Shown: piece after piece, positions 6,788-14,965 of the stretch | Layout of the letters: every line of letters starts with the position of its first letter | Position numbering within the stretch: position 1 is the stretch's first letter | From: Nitrospinota bacterium | GTDB lineage: Bacteria > Nitrospinota > Nitrospinia > UBA9942 | Assembly (NCBI GenBank): GCA_016200365.1 | Contig: JACQEW010000020.1 | Location: 1-23,692 of the forward strand | Direction: 5' to 3' | DNA length: 23,692 nucleotides | Program-made: the position numbers and the translations under genes | Notes under the pieces: generated by a model | What the model saw: only the letters and a program-made list of their open reading frames with translations | Told to the model about the DNA's origin: nothing | Database searches by the model: none

Positions 6788-8709
6788 CAATTTATCGCAG
6801 ATAAGATTTTTTCTGCCTCTTTATAATCACCAATTTCCAAAAGCACATAAACGAAGTCATTAATGAGATTTTTGTCATAGGGGGCATCATTCAGTAAATT
6901 ACGAAATAGGGTAAGGGATTCGTTAATTTTACCATTGCGGTAAAGAAGGAGTGCCTGAATTTTTTTTGTCGAAAGGTCTTTTGCTTCAATCTTCCGGACT
7001 TCTTCCAGTGCAAGCTGGTAATATCTTTTTGCCCTTTTGCCGTCATTTTTATGCAGCAAGACCTCTCCGTAGTAATAATAGACTTCGTAATCCCCCTTAT
7101 CTGCAGATATATAACGAGATAGATAACTTTCTGCCTCCGAGGGTTTTCCATTAAAAAATGAGATAAGACCGAGCCTTTTAATTGCTTCGTGATTATCAGG
7201 GGTTAAGGTTAGTAATTTTTTATACGCCCTGGTGGCTGCTGTAAGCTGATTTTCCTGAAAGGCAAGTTTTGCAAAATTTTGCAGCCGCCCCGGGTTACCC
7301 TCCATATCTGTCTCTTTTATAATTACCCTTGATAGGGTATTTACTCTCCCTGACATTACAAGGGCATTCAGATATGTATCGAATAACAGGGGGGTTTGTC
7401 GTGTCTGTTGAAAATCGGCCTCCATTATATCTATTGCCAGGGGAACGGCGTTTACATTCAGAAGGTGATTAACCCATTTTGCCCTCTCGACACCCGAGGA
7501 ACTCCTTGCCCTTGCCTCGAGCCATGCGATAATGGATTTATCGGGGGTTGGTCCGCACAGAAATAAAAGCCCTGCAACATCCTGGTCGTCAGGAGGTGAT
7601 TCATGGGCAAGCTCAAAAAATACATTTTCTGCAGATTTTTTAAAATCCGCATCGAGCATACGGAAGGCAATAGATCGCTTTTTTTCTGTTGAGATATCGG
7701 GCTTCATTGCCTGAGTTTTCCATAAATCCAATAGCTCATCGCGTCTGCCCATCTGCAGGAGGGTTTCTTCATAAAGAGACATCCAGTCTTTGCCTATCTC
7801 ATAAGCGAATATCTTCAGGTATGGCGTAATATCCGCATCACTTTTCATGTCAATCAGTGCATAGAGATGTCCTTCTTTTTCTTTAAGCGTCAAGTCATTT
7901 CGCTCTAACTCCTTTTGCAGAAAATATACAAGATCATTTTCCCTCCCGCTCTTTATTGCTGCCTCTATATAGGCAGGAAGCCACTGCCTGATGTCCTTTC
8001 TTGCAAGTTTTTTTAAGAATGGGAGGGCTGTTTCGTAAGCATTTATATCAAGCAGTATGTAAACGAATTCCTCGGTCTGTTTATCTTTCAGACCTGCCTT
8101 TGAGAGCTTCGTTAAAATAAAGTCTTCTATTTCTCCGGCAACAGGTTTACCTTCGATAAAAGATTCATATAGGGCATTATAATAGGCAGACTCTTTATCA
8201 TAGCCTTCAAGGTAGGAATCGCGTAAATATTGCAATGCCTCATAAGGTCTGCCGGCTGTTAGAAGGGCATTTCCTAAAAGAAATCTTTCCTCTATGCCCT
8301 TGTGTCTTCTGTAAAGGCATTCGGCACAAACGAGAGCCAGTGCAGATTTATTTTTATCGTTTGCAATATAATAAAGGTCTCTTATCAGCCGATCTGTTAT
8401 TCTTTGCTCCTCCCTGCAATCAAACCATGAGATGACCTCATCTTCTCTTCCAGCACTTGCCGACAGAATTGCCCACCCCTCTGTAATTCGGGAATTCTGA
8501 TGTTGTGTTCGTAACCATCTGAACAGGCTTAATCCCTCGTCAGCCCTGTCAAGCTCGATATATAGCCCGGCAAGATTAGAAAATACCCATTCAGGAGGAT
8601 TATTCACCTTTACAAGATGCTCTAATAATTTAAGGGCATCCGAAGAACGACCTGTCCGGATACAGAGATTTGCAAGAATGAATTTTTCTGTTATGCCGAG
8701 ATCATGCAC
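6787..8709 (-). CDS. pelB: PelB middle part: periplasmic TPR scaffold
   Basis: 640 residues of repeated TPR-type helices over nearly the whole length (for example the pair near 510-585 with Y-K-K-L-L-T-L-T-P-D-N-H-E-A-I-K). It has no signal peptide or membrane helix, so as annotated it would stay in the cytoplasm. The GTG start at 8709 lies inside a TPR helix, and the frame upstream (R-W-I-D-R-A-E-R) reads like a continuation of the preceding gene's repeat. Most likely this is the second half of pelB1, separated by a one-base frameshift near 8730-8740. In the known system these TPRs bind PelA and guide polymer to the barrel. The 3' end overlaps pelB3 by one base. Confidence 0.78.
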   Translation of the reverse strand: MHDLGITEKFILANLCIRTGRSSDALKLLEHLVKVNNPPEWVFSNLAGLYIELDRADEGLSLFRWLRTQHQNSRITEGWAILSASAGREDEVISWFDCREEQRITDRLIRDLYYIANDKNKSALALVCAECLYRRHKGIEERFLLGNALLTAGRPYEALQYLRDSYLEGYDKESAYYNALYESFIEGKPVAGEIEDFILTKLSKAGLKDKQTEEFVYILLDINAYETALPFLKKLARKDIRQWLPAYIEAAIKSGRENDLVYFLQKELERNDLTLKEKEGHLYALIDMKSDADITPYLKIFAYEIGKDWMSLYEETLLQMGRRDELLDLWKTQAMKPDISTEKKRSIAFRMLDADFKKSAENVFFELAHESPPDDQDVAGLLFLCGPTPDKSIIAWLEARARSSSGVERAKWVNHLLNVNAVPLAIDIMEADFQQTRQTPLLFDTYLNALVMSGRVNTLSRVIIKETDMEGNPGRLQNFAKLAFQENQLTAATRAYKKLLTLTPDNHEAIKRLGLISFFNGKPSEAESYLSRYISADKGDYEVYYYYGEVLLHKNDGKRAKRYYQLALEEVRKIEAKDLSTKKIQALLLYRNGKINESLTLFRNLLNDAPYDKNLINDFVYVLLEIGDYKEAEKILSAIN

Positions 8710-9713
8710 TCTTTCAGCCCTATCAATCCACCTGGAAATTTTGTAAAATCGGCTTGCCGGGCAGCATTGATGGCAAGTATGTATTTCTTTTTCGACAGGG
8801 CAAGCTCGATGAAGGTTTCATAAAGTTTTTCAGGTAATAATCTCCTCTCGTATAATCCCTTCAAGCGGGTAAATGCCTCTTCTTCTCTTCCATTGACGAT
8901 AAGAAGCTGAGAAAATTCGGATAGGAGGTTCGGATGCCCTGCTGCTACATCTGAAAAAGGTAGTAGAAGTTGTAATGCAAATGCCGGCTGACTTTTGAAG
9001 TGAAGCAGGCTTGCGTAACGGGTGGCAGTATATGGGTCTTTATGATTGGAGAGCCAGCTCGATGCATTTTCAAATGCCTCGGACGGATTGCCTTCATCGA
9101 GCAGCAGATTTATAAAGAGCTCTGTTATATCGCCCGAAAATACATCCGGATATCTCTTCTTTAAAAGGCGTAAGGTATCAGAGGCATTGTGTATCAATCT
9201 TTGAGATGCCTGTAAATTGGCAAGGTCAATCAAATATTTCGGGCTTGCCGGATAGCTGTTTGCCAATGTCTGCAAAACGGCAATCTGCCCGTCATATTTG
9301 GCTGTAAAATTATATAAGGCAGAGAGCTCGCGTAAAGTCTGCTCGGATGGGACAATATGATTTAGCTTTTCGAGATTATGGAGGTAGTCATTTGGTCTCT
9401 GGGCATATTGATATAAAATACCTAATTTGCGGAGGGCATCGGCATTATTCGGGTTTTTATCCACAAAACGTTCCATCGCCTCTACTGCCGAATTGACATC
9501 CCCGTATTGTAAATACAAGTGCACCATCGGTATAACTACCGACACAGATAGATTACCCTCTGACAGTTCTTTTTTGTATGATTTCAGTGCAGCAGCATAA
9601 TCCTTATCCTTTAAGTATAAAAGTGACAATTCGTTTTTTTGGGGAATCAGCATGAAACCAAAAAGCATACCAACCAATACAACAAATGAAAATACAAGAT
9701 AATGTCTCTTCAT
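8691..9713 (-). CDS. pelB: PelB N-terminal part: inner-membrane anchor plus TPRs
   Basis: 340 residues: one membrane helix (about 5-25) at the N-terminus and then TPR repeats (for example 72-104 with D-V-N-S-A-V-E-A-M-E-R-F). This matches the N-terminal anchor and first TPRs of PelB. The last 13 residues (G-L-I-G-L-K-E-C-M-I-S-A) do not look like TPR sequence, and the gene overlaps pelB2 by 19 bases, consistent with a frameshift. Adding back one base in CCAGG-TGG would yield F-P-G-W-I-D-R-A-E-R and fuse the two into a protein of about 980 residues. It starts 10 bases after the pelA2 stop. Confidence 0.8.
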   Translation of the reverse strand: MKRHYLVFSFVVLVGMLFGFMLIPQKNELSLLYLKDKDYAAALKSYKKELSEGNLSVSVVIPMVHLYLQYGDVNSAVEAMERFVDKNPNNADALRKLGILYQYAQRPNDYLHNLEKLNHIVPSEQTLRELSALYNFTAKYDGQIAVLQTLANSYPASPKYLIDLANLQASQRLIHNASDTLRLLKKRYPDVFSGDITELFINLLLDEGNPSEAFENASSWLSNHKDPYTATRYASLLHFKSQPAFALQLLLPFSDVAAGHPNLLSEFSQLLIVNGREEEAFTRLKGLYERRLLPEKLYETFIELALSKKKYILAINAARQADFTKFPGGLIGLKECMISA

Positions 9714-9723
9714 ATCTCTTAAG

Positions 9724-12009
9724 CTATTCGTATAAAACCGTAATTCTGACAGGTTTTATAGCATCATAATCGAGTTTTAAATTTAAAATCCTATCATTAC
9801 CGGCAGATACCTTAGATTTACCGTATCTGCCTTCGTCTTTATTAATCTCAATTTTGTAATTACCTGCCTTATGCACTTTCCATGTCATTTCTCCATTGCC
9901 AAAACCCTGGGCAGTAAAGCTGAATCCCCTGTTATTGAATTGCAGATTCCAGATTCTCCAGCGGCTGTGTACAAGGTAAGCCCTGAATGCCGCTGGCTCG
10001 CGGTCGAAATCAGGATTGTCCTTAAGGGCGATAACTGGCGATGAATTTGACTCATCGAGATATACATAAAGGCTCCCCTGATAATGCCGCTGTCCAATAA
10101 TCCCATCCGAACGGGAGAAATCAACGGCATAGAAAGTCCCGCGGTCAAAACGAATGGTCTGAAGTGCATCCCTGTTCTTAATCTGCCATTGTTTGTCTCC
10201 GAGAGAAATAATTTGAGTGGAGAAGAATCCATCAACAATTGCCGCGTATGTGCTTGTGGCTATGGGGGTTATTTCAAGTGTCCGGGCATATCTGAGGTTA
10301 TCCAGAACAGCATTAAGACTCGATATCTTCTCTCCCGAATATATATGGTAATAAACATTAAAAGGCTTGATTCTCCAGGGTGTTTCAGTATTCCTTATGG
10401 TCTTTACAAGAAACTTGAAGCCAAAAAACCGGTCAGTCCATAAATCGGTATATGTATTTTCATTGCTGTTAGAGGAGTATATCTGTCTCTCTTTTCCAAC
10501 CTGTCTTCCAAGGGGGGCAACCCATGAATATGAGGGATATTCTTTATCGAATCGCGTATCACCGCCGTTGATATTACGTACCCCCGCCTTTCGAGAGGCG
10601 GCTATTGCATCTTCAAATGCAAGGGTATTACCTGACCATTGTAATATCTCAACCTTCTTTCCCTGTGTCAGCAAGCCATTGATGAAGTTTATGGAATTGT
10701 CTATTTCAAACTTCAGGTCAAAGGGTCGTATGGCATAATTTCGCGGGATTTCATATCTTATTATATCTTGTTCGGCATGTCCTTCTTCTTCCGAAGCACT
10801 TTTTTTAATCTCATCCCATAAATCCGAAGTATTTTTGCTTTTATCATCGGCTTTGATTAAGCCCATAAAAATATTTCTACCTTTATATCTATACTCAGGA
10901 TAATATTTAAGATACGGCAGTTCTTTGGCAGGGTTACCATCGGCAAAAAACCCCCAATCGAGTGGATGGCTATAAGTATGACTGCCTGCCTCTACATGAG
11001 GCAGGCTCAATATTTTTTTAGCCAATTGCAGACTTTTTTGGGTGCCGTGCCAATCAGGGTCAATATCGCCTGCTATAGGGGCTACTGTTACTGGCAGGTC
11101 TGAAAAAGGCTCGATAATCTCTTTTAAAATGACCTCAGCAGAGAGAGAGGCAGATTTTTTATACTTATCAATCTCACTCATATTTCTCCATCCGTCGCCG
11201 TCAATATGACTGTAAAAAATACGCCTGCCAGCCAATGTATTCGTATCGGGTTTCGGGAGATCATCGGTTGAAAAGGCAAGGCGAAAAAACTCAAAAGGGT
11301 TTATATACCATTTCTGCTGCTTGAGGGTTTCTTCATAATAGTGAGTGAAGCCGCCTGCCACATAACCCCCCTTAGCGCCTATGACAATCAGATGGCTTTC
11401 TGTCTCATGGTCATTACCATTGCGGACAATCAGGTAGGATTTTCCTTCGGTGACTACCGTTGCAATCTGCTCGAAAGGTGGTAATACACCTGTCAAGGGT
11501 CTTTCGAATTCAATCATGTATGGGTCTTTGTAAACAAAGCTCACATCATAAGTAACATTTGTCCAGTTTTCTTTGAGCTGTAAGCCAAGTTTTTCTAAAA
11601 GACGATTAATCTCTGTTAATGGTGTTATACGGCTCTTCGTGTCTTTATAAACGCCAAGCTCGCCAAAAATAACAAACTTTTTACCCGATTCTATAACCTT
11701 TTCTGCCCATCTAAGATATCCTATAGGGTCCGCCATTGTATCTGACTGGAACCATGTAAGCACACCCCGTATATCATCTAATTCATCGGTAGAAGGCAGA
11801 CCCTTGTTAATATCATGATATTTAACAATAAGCCCTAAATGATTTAGAGGCATTTCTGCCATGCGATGTATTGACGTCTCTTTTGTATCTTCATAATCGG
11901 TTCCGTCATAAAGGGCGAGAATAATACGGGGTGCTTTACTGGCTCGTGCACTGAAAGGCATTATGCAGGCTATTGCGAATAAAATAATTTTGAGATATTT
12001 ATTCTTCAT
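9724..12009 (-). CDS. pelA: PelA second part: Rossmann-like plus polysaccharide deacetylase
   Basis: 761 residues with a signal peptide (1-23, ending S-A-R-A). Residues 27-240 form an alpha/beta region (R-I-I-L-A-L-Y-D-G-T-D-Y) resembling the reductase/Rossmann-like domain of PelA. The deacetylase domain follows: D270-G271-D272 (S-H-I-D-G-D-G-W) and H344/H348 (G-S-H-T-Y-S-H-P) form the expected metal and catalytic set, with downstream Q-W-S-G and Y-Y-H-I-Y-S-G segments also seen in PelA. The C-terminal ~150 residues look like a beta-sandwich. PelA removes acetyl groups from Pel in the periplasm; this is the CE18/CE4-like half. The ATG overlaps the pelA1 stop (ATGA). Confidence 0.88.
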   Translation of the reverse strand: MKNKYLKIILFAIACIMPFSARASKAPRIILALYDGTDYEDTKETSIHRMAEMPLNHLGLIVKYHDINKGLPSTDELDDIRGVLTWFQSDTMADPIGYLRWAEKVIESGKKFVIFGELGVYKDTKSRITPLTEINRLLEKLGLQLKENWTNVTYDVSFVYKDPYMIEFERPLTGVLPPFEQIATVVTEGKSYLIVRNGNDHETESHLIVIGAKGGYVAGGFTHYYEETLKQQKWYINPFEFFRLAFSTDDLPKPDTNTLAGRRIFYSHIDGDGWRNMSEIDKYKKSASLSAEVILKEIIEPFSDLPVTVAPIAGDIDPDWHGTQKSLQLAKKILSLPHVEAGSHTYSHPLDWGFFADGNPAKELPYLKYYPEYRYKGRNIFMGLIKADDKSKNTSDLWDEIKKSASEEEGHAEQDIIRYEIPRNYAIRPFDLKFEIDNSINFINGLLTQGKKVEILQWSGNTLAFEDAIAASRKAGVRNINGGDTRFDKEYPSYSWVAPLGRQVGKERQIYSSNSNENTYTDLWTDRFFGFKFLVKTIRNTETPWRIKPFNVYYHIYSGEKISSLNAVLDNLRYARTLEITPIATSTYAAIVDGFFSTQIISLGDKQWQIKNRDALQTIRFDRGTFYAVDFSRSDGIIGQRHYQGSLYVYLDESNSSPVIALKDNPDFDREPAAFRAYLVHSRWRIWNLQFNNRGFSFTAQGFGNGEMTWKVHKAGNYKIEINKDEGRYGKSKVSAGNDRILNLKLDYDAIKPVRITVLYE

Positions 12010-12899
12010 TTTGGCTCACTGACTATTCTGTCGAGCTCAATAGTAGCCACATAAGGCTCAAATCCATTAGCCCGTTGTTCTTTATAAATACGGACGATGC
12101 CCGAAATATCGGATGTCTCCCAGTAATCGAGGGTAAATATTTTGAGATGAGGCATCCTCTTTTTTACATCCTTAAGTAGATTTACCTGACTTTGATATCT
12201 ATATATTGGAACCACATAGTAGCTTTTTTTCTCAAAGTCATAATCGGTAAACATTGATTCACCAAGGACCATATCAATGTACAGCCCGACCTCCGGCAGT
12301 ATCTCATAAGCACGGTTAATCATGATTTTTATAGAGGGATAATGGAGCCGTATACTACGGACAAGGCGGACTGCGGCATCTTTCATGCCTCTGTATTTCT
12401 CGGGATCTTCATTCTCCAGATATATGGGGTTGTCAAGGGTATCTATGAAAAGACCATCAAAACCGCGACGAAGTATATCTGGAATCATCTGCTCGATAAC
12501 ACGACTGACCCACAGACGACTTCTGATATCGGCAAAGTAGCTTCCCTTCCAGTTTTTATTCTCCTGCAGTAATATTCCATCGCTTTTTACATCATTAAAA
12601 TAATAACGGTAATCTTCTACCTCACCAAGGCTGATATAACCAAGTAATATTTTGTCACGGTCAGTTAATGGGTCAAGTGGAGGATGAACCTCACTGTCGA
12701 ATACCAGTAAATCATATTTAATAAGCTCTTCTAATGCAGCTCTATCTGAATAGTAAACCACCCACGACGTCTTTTCCGCAGCATAACTGCTGTCAGAATA
12801 ACTTGTTAAGAAGGGTAACAATAAAGCAAGCAAAAAGATACCGATATGCTGTCTTCTCATAAATCTAATGAGTTGTAACGATAGAAAATTGCTTTTCAT
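12006..12899 (-). CDS. pelA: PelA first part: GH114-type endo-galactosaminidase
   Basis: 297 residues with an N-terminal signal sequence (hydrophobic core about 18-33, likely cleavage after S-S-Y-A-A at 41). The rest is a TIM-barrel-like glycoside hydrolase of family GH114, the N-terminal domain of PelA. The likely catalytic acids are D153 (G-L-F-I-D-T-L) and E214 (V-L-G-E-S), with spacing like D160/E218 of Pseudomonas PelA. The domain cleaves partially deacetylated Pel and limits cell-attached polymer. Here it is a stand-alone secreted protein, overlapping pelA2 by 4 bases. An internal ATG at codon 14 (12860) gives a more compact signal peptide and would suit transcripts from the nearest promoter. 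Confidence 0.87.
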   Translation of the reverse strand: MKSNFLSLQLIRFMRRQHIGIFLLALLLPFLTSYSDSSYAAEKTSWVVYYSDRAALEELIKYDLLVFDSEVHPPLDPLTDRDKILLGYISLGEVEDYRYYFNDVKSDGILLQENKNWKGSYFADIRSRLWVSRVIEQMIPDILRRGFDGLFIDTLDNPIYLENEDPEKYRGMKDAAVRLVRSIRLHYPSIKIMINRAYEILPEVGLYIDMVLGESMFTDYDFEKKSYYVVPIYRYQSQVNLLKDVKKRMPHLKIFTLDYWETSDISGIVRIYKEQRANGFEPYVATIELDRIVSEPK

Positions 12900-12910
12900 G
12901 GTGTGAACTT

Positions 12911-12940
12911 TATATACACTTTTTACATAGTATTTGTCAA
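12911..12940 (-). promoter_or_regulatory. Candidate proximal promoter of the pel operon
   Basis: On the minus strand, TTGACA (12940-12935) is followed after 18 bases by TATATA (12916-12911), a good sigma-70 pattern. Transcription would start around 12904, only a few bases before the pelA1 ATG at 12899. That would give an almost leaderless message, or one starting translation at the internal ATG at 12860. Confidence 0.5.
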
Positions 12941-12961
12941 GTCTTAAATATCTCCTATTGC

Positions 12962-12991
12962 ATTGTAGATAGTAAAGCCTAAAGCTGTCAA
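12962..12991 (-). promoter_or_regulatory. Candidate distal promoter of the pel operon
   Basis: On the minus strand, TTGACA (12991-12986) and TACAAT (12967-12962) are separated by 18 bases, giving a leader of about 55 bases to pelA1. The -35 hexamer overlaps the end of the inverted-repeat element at 12988-13221, so the repeat may have supplied part of the promoter. Confidence 0.45.
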
Positions 12992-13221
12992 TCCAAAAAA
13001 TGCAATTGGACGCAGATGAACCCTGTTAGATAACAGATATTCAATGGAATTATCCCCATTCAACAGCAAATATCTAACAGGGTGAACGCAGAAACTACAT
13101 GATTATAAAAAGAAATTTATCTTTCTTCTTTGAATAAAAATATTCAAGACTTATCTGCGTAAATCTTTATAAATCAGCGTAAATCTGCGTTCTAATTTTT
13201 TTACTGCATTATTTGGATTGA
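12988..13221. repeat. 234-bp inverted-repeat (MITE-like) element upstream of pel
   Basis: The ends TCAATCCAAAAAATGCA (12988-13004) and its inverted copy at 13205-13221 match at 16 of 17 bases. The interior has CGCAGAT-type short units in both orientations (CGCAGATGAACGCAG on the left, ATCTGCGTAAATC and AAATCTGCGTT on the right) and an AT-rich middle. It contains a 62-bp element inserted at 13021. No coding capacity is visible. It fills most of the 513-bp gap between the pel operon and gltX. Confidence 0.7.
13021..13082. mobile_element. 62-bp palindromic MITE, copy 1
   Basis: It has 12-bp perfect inverted ends CCCTGTTAGATA / TATCTAACAGGG and an imperfect inner stem (TTCAATGG / CCATTCAA) around a short loop. 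It is flanked by the direct repeat TGAA (13017-13020 and 13083-13086), read as a 4-bp target duplication. Removing the element and one TGAA restores CGCAGATGAACGCAG, a unit of the surrounding repeat. It differs from the copy at 14980 by one base. It is too short to encode a transposase, so it must be mobilised in trans. Confidence 0.82.
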
Positions 13222-13253
13222 GTAGAAGGGGGGGGATTGGGGATGTCTCCCTG

Positions 13254-13312
13254 CTGGTTCAATCTTGCAGATTGAACCCCGTATTAAATACGGGGCTGCA
13301 AGCCTGAACCAG
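13254..13312. repeat. Long hairpin with perfect inner stem, downstream of gltX
   Basis: Outer arms CTGGTTCAATCTTGCAG (13254-13270) and CTGCAAGCCTGAACCAG (13296-13312) pair at 15 of 17 positions, and the inner CCCCGTATT/AATACGGGG (13277-13295) is a perfect 9-bp stem. It lies about 100 bases past the gltX stop but lacks a T-run in that direction, so a repeat is favoured over a simple terminator. Confidence 0.65.
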
Positions 13313-13412
13313 TCATCTCTCAGAGATGCTAAATGTTACTTATCAGCAGGTGCAGAGGTATGAGAATGGAACAAATCAGATCATCTGCCACTTTTAGACT
13401 CGTTAGCCTTGC

Positions 13413-14930
13413 TCATAGCAGACGCTGGAGAGTTGTTTTCAATCTTTCAATGACCTTTTCTTTTCCAAGTAATGATATAACCTCAAAAATCCCCGGGCTT
13501 ACTGTTTTGCCAGTAAGGGCAATGCGGACAGGCTGGGCAGCCTGACCCAATTTAATTTTAAACTCCTCTACCACTTTATTGAATACCCCTTCGATTGATG
13601 AATGAGAAAAGTCTTCGGTCTTCTCCAATATTTCTATTAATCTTTCAAAAACAGGCTCGATAGAAGGGGTAAAGAATTTCTCTACTGCCTTCTCATCATA
13701 TTTTATATCCTTTGATAGATAAAACTCCATCCCCTTTGCCATTTCCACAAGGGTCTTGCTCCTCTCCTGCAATAAAGGTATAACCTTTGCAATTTCTTCG
13801 TCTGTGATTAAATCCCCCCTCTCTCCCCCCTTTACGACCTCCCCCTCCCCTCCTTCTGAAGGAGGGGATAAAGGGGAGGTCAAAGGGGGGGTATGTGGGG
13901 GGATTAGCTTCTCCGCTACCAAATGCGGTCTCAAATCCTTTGCAAGCCTTAAAGGGTTTCCTGTCTTTATGTAATGGCTGTTCACCCACAGGAGCTTTTC
14001 AGGATTAAAAACAGCCGCAGATTTATTTATGTTTTCGAGGGAGAAATATTTTATAAGCTCATCTCTGCCGAATATCTCCTGGTCACCATGAGACCAGCCA
14101 AGCCGTACAAGATAATTCACTATTGCCTCCGGCAGATAACCCATATCTCTGTAAGCAAGAATGGATGTGGCACCATGCCTTTTACTCAATCGGGCTTTAT
14201 CAGACCCTAAAATCATTGAAATATGGGCAAACTGCGGTATAGGATATCCCAATCCATTATAAAGCTGAATCTGTCTCGGTGTATTTGCAAGATGGTCATC
14301 ACCCCTTATCACATGGGTGATATTCATAGTCGCATCATCTATAACCACACAGAAATTATAAGTGGGAGTCTTGTCAGAGCGGAGTATTATCAAATCATCA
14401 AGCTCTGAATTATCAAAAACAACCTCGCCTCTTAAAAGGTCTGTAAAAACAGTTTTCCCTTCTTGCGGGGTCTTAAACCTTACTGCATAGGGTTTGTCAA
14501 ATCCCCCCTCACCCCCCTTTAATAAAGGGGGGGCGGGGGGGTTAAGTTCTCTGCACCTCCCGTCATACTTTGGCTTTTCTCCCTTTGACAATGCAGTCTT
14601 TCGTCTCTCCTCAAGCTCTTTAGAAGTACAGTAGCACCTGTAAGCCTTACCCTCATTTAAAAGCCTTTCCGCATGCGATAGATAAATCTGCTGTCTCTCT
14701 GTCTGTCTGTATGGTCCCTCATCCCAATCGAGACCGAGCCACTTCATGCCCTCTATAATCTGCTCGATGGATTCCTCTGTAGACCGCTCCCTGTCCGTAT
14801 CCTCAATCCTCAATATAAACTTCCCGTTGTTATGCCTGGCAAAGAGCCAGTTAAAAAGTGCAGTCCTCACACCGCCGATATGCAGATACCCCGTTGGACT
14901 CGGCGCAAACCTAACCCTAACTCCGTTCAT
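13413..14930 (-). CDS. gltX: Glutamyl-tRNA synthetase with two in-frame palindrome-encoded insertions
   Basis: 505 residues, slightly long for this enzyme (usually about 465-490). It charges tRNA(Glu) with glutamate in the cytoplasm. The class I signatures are present: S-P-T-G-Y-L-H-I-G-G (11-20) and the KMSKS equivalent A-R-L-S-K-R (246-251), with the C-terminal anticodon-binding helices after about 330. Two stretches are foreign in composition: about 130-144 (N-P-P-A-P-P-L-L-K-G-G-E-G-G-F) and about 343-375 (rich in P, S and G). Each is encoded by a C/G-rich palindrome. Both fall where the family has variable linkers, and the frame continues normally, so the enzyme is probably active. A GGAAAGGA Shine-Dalgarno lies 9 bases before the ATG. 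Confidence 0.96.
   Translation of the reverse strand: MNGVRVRFAPSPTGYLHIGGVRTALFNWLFARHNNGKFILRIEDTDRERSTEESIEQIIEGMKWLGLDWDEGPYRQTERQQIYLSHAERLLNEGKAYRCYCTSKELEERRKTALSKGEKPKYDGRCRELNPPAPPLLKGGEGGFDKPYAVRFKTPQEGKTVFTDLLRGEVVFDNSELDDLIILRSDKTPTYNFCVVIDDATMNITHVIRGDDHLANTPRQIQLYNGLGYPIPQFAHISMILGSDKARLSKRHGATSILAYRDMGYLPEAIVNYLVRLGWSHGDQEIFGRDELIKYFSLENINKSAAVFNPEKLLWVNSHYIKTGNPLRLAKDLRPHLVAEKLIPPHTPPLTSPLSPPSEGGEGEVVKGGERGDLITDEEIAKVIPLLQERSKTLVEMAKGMEFYLSKDIKYDEKAVEKFFTPSIEPVFERLIEILEKTEDFSHSSIEGVFNKVVEEFKIKLGQAAQPVRIALTGKTVSPGIFEVISLLGKEKVIERLKTTLQRLL
13811..13905. repeat. GC-rich palindrome inserted in gltX (distal copy)
   Basis: It runs from AATCCCCCCT to GGGGGGATT with nested inverted segments (CTCCCCCTCCCC / GGGG.AGG, inner CCCCTCCTTCTGAAGGAGG). 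It is read in frame within gltX and encodes about 32 residues of P/S/G-rich sequence. The ends match those of the shorter insertion at 14500. Confidence 0.75.
14500..14543. repeat. GC-rich palindrome inserted in gltX (proximal copy)
   Basis: The left half AATCCCCCCTCACCCCCC and the right half AAAGGGGGGGCGGGGGGG are nearly perfect inverted copies around AAT. It adds about 15 codons in frame to gltX (residues about 130-144), leaving the enzyme frame intact on both sides. Confidence 0.75.
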
Positions 14931-14965
14931 AGAATTTTATCCTTTCCATAAATGATATTATCAAA

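Noticed and set aside
10084..10738. Long plus-strand open frames antisense to pelA2
   Set aside because: They are shadows of the deacetylase gene, which has a signal peptide and catalytic motifs on the minus strand.
13021..13082. Possible CRISPR repeat, because two near-identical 62-bp copies occur nearby
   Set aside because: The copies are 1.9 kb apart with genes between them, are palindromic throughout, and have target duplications; no regular spacing or array exists.
13254..13312. Rho-independent terminator of gltX
   Set aside because: The stem is strong, but no T-run follows on the gltX strand and the structure is nested like the other dispersed repeats.
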